From Lysobacteraceae bacterium P (lineage in GTDB: Bacteria; Pseudomonadota; Gammaproteobacteria; Xanthomonadales; Xanthomonadaceae), in contig SCOX01000008.1 in the NCBI GenBank assembly GCA_005503055.1, positions 169,756 through 233,755 of the forward strand: a stretch of DNA of 64,000 nucleotides, written 5' to 3'. The notes beneath the pieces are model-generated. The model had not been told where the DNA came from. It did no database searches and worked only from the letters and a program-made list of their open reading frames with translations. Shown one piece after another: positions 41,809-49,667 of the stretch (positions are counted from its first letter, which is position 1; each line of letters opens with the position of its first letter). Both the position numbers and the translations under genes were made by a program.

Positions 41809-42897
41809 TCAACGCGTCAACCGCAACACATCGTCCAACAAACCCGCCGCAGTCACATCCGCCCCCGCCCCCGGTCCCTGAATCACCAACGGCTGCCTCG
41901 CATAACGATCGGACCAGATCGCAACCCGATTGTCGGTGCCCGCACCACCGGCGAGCGGATGATCGGCCGCAAGCGACTCAAGCCCGACACTGGCGCGACC
42001 GTCCTTCAGGCGCGCGATGAAACGCAGCTTCTCCCCACGCTTGTAGGCCTGCGCGAAACGCTCGCGCAACGGCGTGTCGAGCGCCGGCAACGCAGCGTCG
42101 AGCGCGTCCTTCGACAGGATCGCCAACTCGGGCGGCACGAGCGAAGTGACTTCCACCTCGCCCGCTTCCAGTTCCACGCCCGCGGTGCGCGCCAGGATCA
42201 GCAACTTGCGGCGCACGTCCTCGCCGGAGAGGTCGTCGCGCGGATCGGGTTCGGTGTAGCCCGCATCGCGCGCCTGCCGCACCAGCGTCGAAAAAGGGCG
42301 CATGCCGTCGTATTGGTTGAACAACCAGGCGAGCGAGCCCGACAGCACACCGGCGATCGCGTGGATGCGATCCCCACCCGCTTGCAACTCGCGCAGGCTG
42401 CGCAGCAGCGGCAGACCCGCGCCAACGGTCGCGCTGTCCCCGTAGCCGGCGCCGCCAATCGCCGATGCCGTACGGATCGCACGCCAGCGCGAAAGCGATG
42501 TGCCCTGCCCGATCTTGCATGCAGTGGCGACGTGGATGCCCTGGGCGAGCCAATGCGCGTGGCGCTCGGCGACGGCTTCGCTGGCGGTGGCGTCGATCAC
42601 CACGCGCGGACCGTCGCCGTGCAGCACCGTCTCCACGGCTTCGAGCGAACTGCCCTGTGGCGCGCGCCGGAGCCGCGCCGCCGCGTCGTCCGGCGCCAGG
42701 CCCGCGCGATCGCCGGCGGCGGCGCGCGAGTTGGCGACGTGCACCAACCTCACGCCGTCGCCGAGCGACGAGCCTCGCCACGACGCCAGTCGCGCCAGCA
42801 CTGCGCCGCCGACCGTACCCGTGCCCAGCAGCGCCACGCGCGTCGTTGCGCGCGGCACGGCTGCGTCGCGGACGGCACCGACCGCGGCGGCATTCAT
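41809..42897 (-). CDS. Homoserine dehydrogenase, monofunctional, no ACT domain
   Basis: 362 residues. NAD(P) motif VALLGTGTVGGAVLARL, then the catalytic homoserine dehydrogenase domain: IHVATACKIG, IGGAGYGDSATVGAGLPLL, the signature GVLSGSLAWLFNQYD, GYTEPDPRDDLSGEDVRRKLLILAR. It ends without the ACT domain of free-standing homoserine dehydrogenases and lacks the kinase of ThrA, so it looks like an isolated catalytic module. The start at 42897 overlaps the metB stop (ATGA). As the last gene under the SAM riboswitch, it would supply homoserine to the methionine branch. Confidence 0.92.
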   Translation of the reverse strand: MNAAAVGAVRDAAVPRATTRVALLGTGTVGGAVLARLASWRGSSLGDGVRLVHVANSRAAAGDRAGLAPDDAAARLRRAPQGSSLEAVETVLHGDGPRVVIDATASEAVAERHAHWLAQGIHVATACKIGQGTSLSRWRAIRTASAIGGAGYGDSATVGAGLPLLRSLRELQAGGDRIHAIAGVLSGSLAWLFNQYDGMRPFSTLVRQARDAGYTEPDPRDDLSGEDVRRKLLILARTAGVELEAGEVEVTSLVPPELAILSKDALDAALPALDTPLRERFAQAYKRGEKLRFIARLKDGRASVGLESLAADHPLAGGAGTDNRVAIWSDRYARQPLVIQGPGAGADVTAAGLLDDVLRLTR

Positions 42898-44084
42898 CGT
42901 TTGACGCGCTCGGCGATGGCGACCGCCTGCTCCGCACGTTCCAGCGCGGCGGCGATGTCGATCACCAGATCGTCCACGTGCTCGATGCCCACCGACAAAC
43001 GCAACAGGCCTTCGCCGATGCCCGCCGCTTCGCGTGCTTCGGCCGACATCGCCGCGTGCGTCATCGTCGCGGGATGGGCGACCAGGCTTTCCACGCCGCC
43101 GAGGGATTCGGCCAGGGTGAAGCACTGCAAGCCGTCGAGGAACGCGCGCACGGCATCGACGCCGCCGTCGAGTTCGACACTCAGCATCGCGCCGAAACCG
43201 CTCTGCTGGCGCGCGGCCAACGCATGGCCCGGATGCGATTCCAGTCCCGGATAGTGCACGGCGAGCACCGCCGGATGCGCGTCCAGCAGCGACACCAGCG
43301 CGCGGGTGTTCTCCTCGTGCACGCGCAGGCGCGCGTCCAGCGTGCGCAGGCCGCGCAAGGTGAGGAAGCTGTCGAATGGCGAGCCGGTCAGACCCAGCGC
43401 GTTCGCCCACCACACCAGTTGCTGGTGCTGTTCGGCGTCGCGCGCGACGACCGCGCCGCCGACCACGTCGCTGTGGCCGTTGATGTACTTGGTCGTGGAA
43501 TGCAGCACGAAGTCCGCACCGAACGCGATCGGCTGCTGCAGCGCCGGCGACAGGAACGTGTTGTCGACCACCGTCAGCGCGCCCTTGGCCTGCGCGGCCT
43601 CGATGACGAAGCGCAGGTCGGTGATGCGCAGCAGCGGGTTGGACGGAGTTTCGATCCAGACCACCGTCGGATCGCTCGCCAATGCGTCCGTCAGCGCGCG
43701 CGGGTCGGTCAGATCGACGGTGATCAGCTCGAACGCGCCCTTCTTCGCCAGCGCATTGAACAGCCGCCAGCTGCCGCCGTAACCGTCGTGAGGCACCACC
43801 AGGCGATCGCCCGGCTTGAGCAGCGCGTGAAGCAGCAGCGTGATCGCGCCCATGCCGGTGGCGGTGACGACGCCGCCGGCGCCGCCCTCGAGTTCGGCCA
43901 GCGCTTCGCCCAGCAGGTCGCGCGTCGGATTGCCGCTGCGCGTGTAGTCGTACTGCCGCTTCTCGTTGAAACCAGCGAAGCTGAAGTTGGACGACAGCAC
44001 GATCGGCGGCGTGACGGCGCCGAAGGCGGAGTCGCGATCGATACCCGCGCGCACGGCGGCGGTACAGCGGTTGCGCGTGCTCAT
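42894..44084 (-). CDS. metB: Cystathionine gamma-synthase (Cys/Met metabolism PLP enzyme)
   Basis: 396 residues. It condenses an O-acylhomoserine with cysteine (or sulfide) to make cystathionine. Family motifs: YDYTRSGNPTRDLLGEALAELEGG, ATGMGAITLLLHALLKPGD, DNTFLSPALQQPI, PLP lysine in HSTTKYINGHSDVVGG, and ESLGGVESLVAHPATMTHA. Start and stop overlap metX and hom as ATGA, giving a tightly coupled operon. Cystathionine lyase or O-succinylhomoserine sulfhydrylase are alternatives; the operon favours the synthase. Confidence 0.9.
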   Translation of the reverse strand: MSTRNRCTAAVRAGIDRDSAFGAVTPPIVLSSNFSFAGFNEKRQYDYTRSGNPTRDLLGEALAELEGGAGGVVTATGMGAITLLLHALLKPGDRLVVPHDGYGGSWRLFNALAKKGAFELITVDLTDPRALTDALASDPTVVWIETPSNPLLRITDLRFVIEAAQAKGALTVVDNTFLSPALQQPIAFGADFVLHSTTKYINGHSDVVGGAVVARDAEQHQQLVWWANALGLTGSPFDSFLTLRGLRTLDARLRVHEENTRALVSLLDAHPAVLAVHYPGLESHPGHALAARQQSGFGAMLSVELDGGVDAVRAFLDGLQCFTLAESLGGVESLVAHPATMTHAAMSAEAREAAGIGEGLLRLSVGIEHVDDLVIDIAAALERAEQAVAIAERVKR

Positions 44085-45148
44085 GCGGCCACCTCCAGAA
44101 CGTCCTCGAGGGCTTCGTCGAGGATCTCGGCGACGGCCTGCTCCTCCTTCAGGAATGCGTCGTGACCGTAGAGCGAACGCACCACGCGCAGTCGCGTTTC
44201 GCCGCGCAGGCGCTCGACCAGATCGTAGGCGTCGGACAGCGGAACGATGCGGTCCTCGGCGACGGCGACGACGGTCACCGGCAGGCGGATCGCGGTCGGA
44301 TCCAGGTCCTGCAGGTCGATGGATTCGGACAGGCGCAGGTAGGCCGTCGGCGAGGTGCGCTGCACATAGGCGGCGCCACAGTGGTCTAGGTAGTCCTCCG
44401 CGCCCACGCGCACGCGGCCTTCGCTCACCTTCGCCGGTTCGAAGCGCGCGTCGAACTCCTCCGGCGTGCGGTAACTCAGGATCGCCAGCTGGCGCGCCAG
44501 CGCCAGGCCGTGCGTTTCATCGCACTGCAGGGCGCCCAGCGCGACGGCACGACGCTGCAGGGCGCGCCATGCACTCGCATAGGGGTGCGCGCGATGGACG
44601 CCGCTGATCGCGATCAGCTGGCCCAATCGTTCGCCGTGCCGCGCCGCGAACTGCAAACCGACCATCGCGCCGTAGGAACAGCCGACGAACGCCTGCAACC
44701 GCGCGATGCGCAGCGTGTCGAGCAGCGCGGCGACGGCGTCGGCCTGGTCGGACGGATCCAGCGGCGCGTCGAGCGCGCCATCGGCGCCGACCCAGTCGAA
44801 GGCGATCAGGCAGCGCTCGCGTGGGTCCAGCGCCTTGCCGGAGCCGACCTGCTGCTCCCACCAACCGCCCTGCCCGAACGCGGCGCTGGCGGCGAGATGG
44901 CGGTGCGCGGAGATCCCGCCGGCGACGAACACCGCCGGCAGCGCGCGGTCGCCGAGGATTTCGTAACGCAGCACGACAAGACGGCGGCCGGCATGGCGCA
45001 GGTCGAGTTCGACCGCGCATTCGCCACGCTGTGCGTGGACCGAGTGCGAGGACACTGCGCGGGCGACGGCATCGAGTACATCGACGCGCTCGGCAGCGAG
45101 GGAGGTCGCGGAAGAATCCAACTGGAGGGCGGTAGGGGCGAAGCTCAT
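44081..45148 (-). CDS. metX: MetX-family homoserine (or serine) O-acyltransferase
   Basis: 355-residue alpha/beta-hydrolase acyltransferase. Oxyanion segment GGISAHRH, nucleophile elbow GCSYGAMVGLQFA (Ser), acid in VAEDRIVPLSDAY, and His in SLYGHDAF. By context it activates homoserine (probably with succinyl-CoA) for metB. The MetX branch of xanthomonads has been reported to include serine O-succinyltransferases, so substrate should be left open. ATG 45148 has an AAGGA site and is chosen over a long upstream frame that runs through the riboswitch. Confidence 0.88.
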   Translation of the reverse strand: MSFAPTALQLDSSATSLAAERVDVLDAVARAVSSHSVHAQRGECAVELDLRHAGRRLVVLRYEILGDRALPAVFVAGGISAHRHLAASAAFGQGGWWEQQVGSGKALDPRERCLIAFDWVGADGALDAPLDPSDQADAVAALLDTLRIARLQAFVGCSYGAMVGLQFAARHGERLGQLIAISGVHRAHPYASAWRALQRRAVALGALQCDETHGLALARQLAILSYRTPEEFDARFEPAKVSEGRVRVGAEDYLDHCGAAYVQRTSPTAYLRLSESIDLQDLDPTAIRLPVTVVAVAEDRIVPLSDAYDLVERLRGETRLRVVRSLYGHDAFLKEEQAVAEILDEALEDVLEVAA

Positions 45149-45218
45149 GGCGGCATCCTTGGACAAAGGGGCCATCGAGCCTGCGAGTCGCACGCGCACC
45201 GCATGGATGCGCGTGAAA

Positions 45219-45343
45219 CCATCTTCCGACCGGCGCCGCGAAGCGCCCCGTCGCAGGAATTGGCACCTTCGCCCTCGCTTGCGCGCTGGGTTGGGTTGCC
45301 CCGGCTTCAAAGGGCCTGTCCCTCTGCCGGTCTCGATGGATGG
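45219..45343 (-). promoter_or_regulatory. SAM-I (S-box) riboswitch upstream of metX-metB-hom
   Basis: Reading the minus strand, the core matches the S-box layout: AGAGGGACAGGCCCTTTGAA, then GCCGGGGCAACC, and AAGGTGCCAATTCCTGC, then a GC-rich P4 hairpin and GGAAGATGG. P1 is CCATC (45343-45339) with GATGG (45223-45219); P2 is CCGGC/GCCGG as in the B. subtilis yitJ aptamer. The aptamer ends 70 bases before the metX ATG. No U-run terminator is seen, so translational control is likelier. SAM binding would lower metX expression. Confidence 0.93.
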
Positions 45344-45375
45344 CCGCAGTCTGCCTCCGCCCCCGGGGCGCTGTC

Positions 45376-45401
45376 AATCGCTTCATCCGCATATAGCGAT
45401 T
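45376..45401. promoter_or_regulatory. AT-rich divergent promoter region with inverted repeat
   Basis: AATCGCT and AGCGATT form a 7-bp inverted repeat with an 12-base spacer inside the only AT-rich stretch (GATTTATTATC) between metX (-) and the propeller lipoprotein (+). It is a likely operator or promoter zone; the factor is unknown. Confidence 0.45.
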
Positions 45402-45462
45402 TATTATCTCGGTCACGTCTTCGGCTCCCGATGCAAAGGCGGCCCGAATACACTTCGGCTCC

Positions 45463-46569
45463 ATGACTCCCCGCCTTCTCTCCCTCGCCGCCGCCCTCGG
45501 GCTGGCGGCCCTGGCCTCCGCCTGCACCACGACCCGACCACCCGCCGCGCCGGCGCCCGCGCCCGTTGCGACGCCCGAACCGCGCAGCGTGCTGGAGCGC
45601 TACGTCTCGCCCGCGAGCGCGCAGGACGAACTCGACTCGCTCGCCACCTGGACCACCGAAGACGGCGCGACCTGGCTCATCGCCACCGCCAAATCGACGC
45701 ATCGCCTGGTCGTGTTCGATGCCGACAGCGGGCAGCGACTGCGCGATGTGGGCGGCGAAGGCGCGGCCTTGGGCGAGTTCGACCGGCCCAACGGCGTCGC
45801 CGTCTACGGCGACTACGTGTTCGTGGTCGAGCGCGACAACCACCGCGTGCAGGTGCTGTCCCTGCCCGACTTCAAGCCACTGGGCAGCTTCGGCAACAAG
45901 GAACTTCGCAGCCCGTACGGCATCTGGCTGACCGAGACCGAGCCGGGGGAGCTGGAGGTCTACGTCACCGACAGCTTCATGTACGGCAAGAAGTTCGACG
46001 AAGTGCCGCCGCTGGCCGAGCTCGACCAACGCGTGCGCCGCTTCCGCGTGCAATTCGACCAGGCCGGGCGCCTGCGTGTGACCTATGCAGGCGCGTTCGG
46101 CGACACCACGCAGGAGGCGGCGTTGCGTATGGTCGAATCCATCGCGGGCGACCCGAGCAACGATCGCCTGCTGATCGCCGACGAGGACCGCCGGCATGAG
46201 TCCACGCTGCGCGAGTACAGCTTCAGCGGCAAATACACCGGCCGCAGCCTGCCGCAGGACAGCTTCGGCGCCGAAGCCGAAGGCGTCGCGCTGTGGACCT
46301 GCGCCGACGGCAGCGGCTACTGGATCGCCGTGGACCAGCTCGCGCCGCTGACGATCTTCCACCTGTTCGACCGGGCCACGCTCGAACCGCGCGGCAGCTT
46401 CGAGGGCGAGACCACCGCGCACACCGACGGCGTCGCACTGCACGCGGCCTCGACCAAGGCGTTCCCGTCGGGCGCGTTGTTCGCGGTGCACGACGACAAG
46501 TCGGTCGCGGCGTTCGACCTGGCAGAAGTCGCGCGGGTGCTGCAGCTCTCGCCCACCTGCACGCAGTGA
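45463..46569 (+). CDS. Lipoprotein with phytase/NHL-like beta-propeller
   Basis: 368 residues with signal and lipobox ASAC. The body is a beta-propeller with NHL-like blades (GEFDRPNGVAVYGDYVFVVERDNHRVQVL, SPYGIWLTE) and 3-phytase-like text near the end (AEGVALWTCADGSGYWIAVDQ, LFDRATLEPRGSFEGE, FPSGALFAVHDDKSVAAFDL). A phytase or another extracytoplasmic phosphoesterase role is possible. The stop overlaps the M23 peptidase start (TGATG), so the two are coupled. Confidence 0.75.
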   Translation: MTPRLLSLAAALGLAALASACTTTRPPAAPAPAPVATPEPRSVLERYVSPASAQDELDSLATWTTEDGATWLIATAKSTHRLVVFDADSGQRLRDVGGEGAALGEFDRPNGVAVYGDYVFVVERDNHRVQVLSLPDFKPLGSFGNKELRSPYGIWLTETEPGELEVYVTDSFMYGKKFDEVPPLAELDQRVRRFRVQFDQAGRLRVTYAGAFGDTTQEAALRMVESIAGDPSNDRLLIADEDRRHESTLREYSFSGKYTGRSLPQDSFGAEAEGVALWTCADGSGYWIAVDQLAPLTIFHLFDRATLEPRGSFEGETTAHTDGVALHAASTKAFPSGALFAVHDDKSVAAFDLAEVARVLQLSPTCTQ

Positions 46570-47486
46570 TGCGCTGCGCGCGCCACCATTTGGCATGGAT
46601 CGTCGGCGGCACCGCGCTGCTGATGGCCTTCGGCGCGGGCGCGGCCAAGATCTACCGTTGGACCGACCGCAGCGGCATCACGCATTACGGCGACCACGTT
46701 CCCAATGCACCGTCGTCGCCGGTGAGCACGATCCCGGTCGAGGGCGAACCCAGCGCGATCGCGCAGTTGCGCATCGAGAACGACGGCGGGCGCTTCCTCG
46801 CCTTCGCCGACAACCGTCTCTCCGGACCGGTGCAGGTACAACTGGGTTTCAGCCGCAGCGACAACGTGGTGGGCCAACCGGTGCTGCCGGCGCGCGCGAC
46901 CGTCGCGGCGCGCAGCAGCGCGCTCGTCGCCGTGCTCAGTTCGGCCGACCCCGATCGAGGCTTCGATTTCGAGCTGCAGATGGACAGCCTGCCGGGCGAT
47001 CCCGGCGCACGGCCGCGCGACGTCGATTACCTGCTGCCGTTGCAGCAGGCGCAATTCCGCATCGACCAGGGATACGGCGGCCACTTCAGCCATCGCGACG
47101 AACAGAACCGGTATGCGGTGGATTTCGCCGCCGACATCGGCACGCCCGTGCTGGCCGCGCGCGAGGGCGTGGTGATGCAGGTGGAGTCGGACTTCGACAA
47201 GGCCGGATTGAACCTGGAGCGTTATGGCGGTCGTGCGAACTTCGTGCGCATCCTGCACGACGACGGCACGATGTCGCTGTACGCCCACCTCAAGTCCGAA
47301 GGCGCACTGGTGCGCGTGGGCCAGCGCGTGCGCGCGGGCCAGCAGATCGGCCTGTCGGGCAACACCGGCTTCACCACCGGACCGCACCTCCACTTCGCGG
47401 TGCAGGTGAACCGAGGCATGAAACTGGAGTCGATCCCGTTCCGCATGGTGGGGCCACAGGGGCCGCTGCGGATCTCCGGGGGCTGA
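46569..47486 (+). CDS. M23 peptidase with N-terminal DUF4124
   Basis: 305 residues. A signal anchor (WIVGGTALLMAFGAGA) leads into a DUF4124 segment (KIYRWTDRSGITHYGDHVP), then a LytM-type M23 domain: FSHRDEQNRYAVDFAADIGTPV supplies His and Asp zinc ligands and GPHLHFAV the HxH. A complete set of ligands suggests an active peptidoglycan or elastin-type endopeptidase in the periplasm. It is coupled to the propeller lipoprotein and followed by repeat copy D. Confidence 0.9.
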   Translation: MRCARHHLAWIVGGTALLMAFGAGAAKIYRWTDRSGITHYGDHVPNAPSSPVSTIPVEGEPSAIAQLRIENDGGRFLAFADNRLSGPVQVQLGFSRSDNVVGQPVLPARATVAARSSALVAVLSSADPDRGFDFELQMDSLPGDPGARPRDVDYLLPLQQAQFRIDQGYGGHFSHRDEQNRYAVDFAADIGTPVLAAREGVVMQVESDFDKAGLNLERYGGRANFVRILHDDGTMSLYAHLKSEGALVRVGQRVRAGQQIGLSGNTGFTTGPHLHFAVQVNRGMKLESIPFRMVGPQGPLRISGG

Positions 47487-47515
47487 GGACGAGAGCAGCG
47501 CGGGTGCTGTTGGAA

Positions 47516-47990
47516 TTTGACGTTGCTGTTGCTGTTGCTGTTGAACAGCCCAGCAGATCGCTAGCCCCGGCCGTGAGCGCTGAGCCATGGAGTGAGGGCG
47601 ATGCGTGCTTGCGAACCACCGGTTCGCGCATCGCCCGAACGCCCGCACTGCAAGCGCGGGCCTAGCGAATCGCGAACGCGCCTACTTGCTGTCCGGTCGT
47701 GGGATTGGGTTGGGCCGACTGCCCTTTCTTTTGGTTACTTTTTGACCGAAGGGAATCCAGTCGGACTTTGGGCAAGCAAAGAAAAGTGACCCGAGCGGCG
47801 CAGCCGATCGGAAGCTTTGCTTCCGCTTTGCTGTTTCGAAGCAGAGCGAGAGCAAGATCAAAATGGGTTCCAGCTTTCGCTGGAATGACGTGATGGGGCG
47901 GATGGCGTGACGGCCTGGATCCCGGCCTTCGCCGGGATGACGTTTCGGAGCGCGTGAAGGCCTGGATCCCGGGCTTCACCGTGACGACAG
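47516..47990 (+). repeat. Interspersed structured repeat, copy D
   Basis: Lies between the convergent M23 and HDOD genes. It starts with GTTGCT hexamers and TTGAACAGCC. The GCCGCACA/TGTGCGGC hairpin is cleanly missing, while GCGAACC-ACC-GGTTCGC (loop changed, arms intact), the following CCCGC/GCGGG hairpin, GGTTACTTTT/AAAAGTGACC and the TTCCAGC and ATCCCGGC hairpins are kept. Confidence 0.92.
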
Positions 47991-48017
47991 GCCATCGAGC
48001 GGAACGACGCGAAGCGA

Positions 48018-49115
48018 TCAGGCTGCCTGCTGCGCCGCCGGCTCCACCATGTCGCGCCACTGCGGCAAACGATCGAGCACGTTGACGCCGCGCAGATAGC
48101 CCTCGTCCACCGGCGTACCGGCGACCAACGACGACGCCACGTGCACCGCACCGGCGACCCAGAAACCCGTGGTCTTCAAACGGCCCGGACGGTGCTGGAA
48201 CGCCACGCCCTCGACGATCGGCATCGGCAGGCCCCACAGGCCCAGAAGGTACGCACCGGCTTCGGCGTAGTGCGGACCGGTCGAACCTTCCGAACCGTCG
48301 GACACGCCCGGCAGCAGCTTGCCGACTTCCGCCAGCAGACCGGCCGTGGCGGCCAGTTCCGCGCTCGGGCCTGCGAGCAAGCGACGCGCCAGACGCGAGG
48401 TGCGCAGCGCGCGATCCTGGATCGCCTCGCGCTCCTTGCCGGCCAACTGCGTCGGGCCGAAAGCCTCGCTGGCCAGCACCAGGCGCAGCAACGTCTGGTG
48501 ACCCAGGCGCGTGACCGCGGCGCGGATGTCGGTGATCTCGCGACCGCCGGAGAAATACGCCGAATTGCACAGGCGCAGCACCTTGGCGACGATCGCCGGG
48601 TCCTGCGAGAGCATCTGCGCGATGGCCGCGTTGCTCGCATCGGGATCGCGCAACAGCCGGCTCAGCTCCAGGTACACGCGCGGCGGCGGCGGCAGCGAGC
48701 CGACGCGGCCCACGGCCTGCTTGAGTTCCTCGCTGCCCATGACCTGGCGCAGCTCGGCGACGCTGTCGACGGCCTCGATCAGCTCGCCCGCATCGAGCGG
48801 ACGCGAAAGCAGCCGGTGGGCGCAGTCCAGGCCCTGCAGCATCGCGCTGTCCTCGCCCTGGTCGAGCAGCAGGACGCGTACCGCCTTCGGATGCAGCGCG
48901 GCGATCTGGCTCAGCAGCGCCGGGCCCGGCACGGCGCCCGGGCGCAGGCCGCACAGGAAGACGTCGATCGGCTCGCCCTGCGACAGGGCGGCGTCGGGCT
49001 CGGCGAGCCATTGCACGTCCCAGCCGAGGTCGAAATAGCTCAGCGACTCCTCGAATTCGCCGGCGCGGCCGGCATCCTCACCTACGATCACGATGCGCAC
49101 TGCAACCCCCGGCAT
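48018..49115 (-). CDS. HDOD signalling protein with degenerate receiver
   Basis: 365 residues. The first 125 look like a receiver fold (VRIVIVGEDAGRAGEF, PIDVFLCGLRPGAV, LLLDQGED, LLSRPLDAGELIEAV), but no aspartate sits at the expected phosphorylation strand. HDOD follows (about 135-330): LPPPPRVYLELSRLLRDPDAS, LSQDPAIVAKVLRLCNSAYF, AAVTRLGHQTLLRLVLAS. HDOD proteins regulate chemotaxis or c-di-GMP pathways and lack HD phosphodiesterase residues. A GTG at 49100 preceded by GGGGG is an alternative start. Confidence 0.88.
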   Translation of the reverse strand: MPGVAVRIVIVGEDAGRAGEFEESLSYFDLGWDVQWLAEPDAALSQGEPIDVFLCGLRPGAVPGPALLSQIAALHPKAVRVLLLDQGEDSAMLQGLDCAHRLLSRPLDAGELIEAVDSVAELRQVMGSEELKQAVGRVGSLPPPPRVYLELSRLLRDPDASNAAIAQMLSQDPAIVAKVLRLCNSAYFSGGREITDIRAAVTRLGHQTLLRLVLASEAFGPTQLAGKEREAIQDRALRTSRLARRLLAGPSAELAATAGLLAEVGKLLPGVSDGSEGSTGPHYAEAGAYLLGLWGLPMPIVEGVAFQHRPGRLKTTGFWVAGAVHVASSLVAGTPVDEGYLRGVNVLDRLPQWRDMVEPAAQQAA

Positions 49116-49232
49116 TACGGATATCCATGACGGGTAGCGGCACCGGACGGCCGCCCTTTAGGGGACACGGAATGGGGAAATCCAAAACTGAGAGGGCGCG
49201 CACACTTCTGGCGGACCGCGCCGGACCGGGAG

Positions 49233-49572
49233 CCTCGAACGCCACGCTTTTCGCCTCGCGCGCCAGCCCCGGAGCCTCGAGCGCCACCACTTTCGCCTCG
49301 AACGCCGGCCTCGGAATCTCGAACGCCACGCTTTTAGCCTCGAACGTCAGGCTCGGGAACCTCGAACGCCACTCTTTTCGCCTCGAACGCCAGCCTCGGC
49401 ATCTCGAACGCCGCGCTTTTCGCCTCGAACGGCAGGCTCTGGAGCCTCGAACGCCAGGCTCGGAACCTCGAACGCAACGCCTTTCGCCTCGAACGGAAGG
49501 CTCGGGAGCCTCGAACGCCACTCTTTTCGCCTCGCGCGTCTGGCTCGCGTGCCTGGAACGCCACCCTTTCAA
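49233..49572. repeat. Tandem array of 16 alternating 21/22-bp units
   Basis: Sixteen contiguous units begin CCTCGAACGCCA. Two types alternate: A (ending CGCTTTTCG) and B (ending GGCTCGGGAG or similar). Unit starts are 49233, 49254, 49275, 49296, 49317, 49338, 49360, 49381, 49402, 49423, 49445, 49466, 49487, 49509, 49530 and 49552. The only break in alternation is B-B at 49423/49445. Some B units are 22 bp. No spacer lies between units. The array fills the gap between divergent HDOD and prfC. Confidence 0.92.
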
Positions 49573-49602
49573 CCCCGGCAAGAGCGGCAGGCTCCGGCTG
49601 CG

Positions 49603-49608
49603 TATAAT
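49603..49608 (+). promoter_or_regulatory. Consensus -10 box of prfC
   Basis: TATAAT at 49603-49608 lies 60 bases before the prfC start and 30 bases after the last unit of the tandem array. I see no good -35 box at 17 bp, so the array edge may take that role. Confidence 0.6.
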
Positions 49609-49667
49609 TCCGGTCCTCCCCGACTACCGATCCGCGGACCGCTCCGGCCCGTCCGCGCCTGCCGTCC

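Noticed and set aside
49233..49572. CRISPR array
   Set aside because: The units are contiguous with no unique spacers and there are no cas genes.
49078..49581. Minus-strand ORF with FEAKSVAFEAPG-type repeats across the tandem array
   Set aside because: The reading is a by-product of 21-bp units; 22-bp units shift the frame, and it overlaps the start of the HDOD gene.
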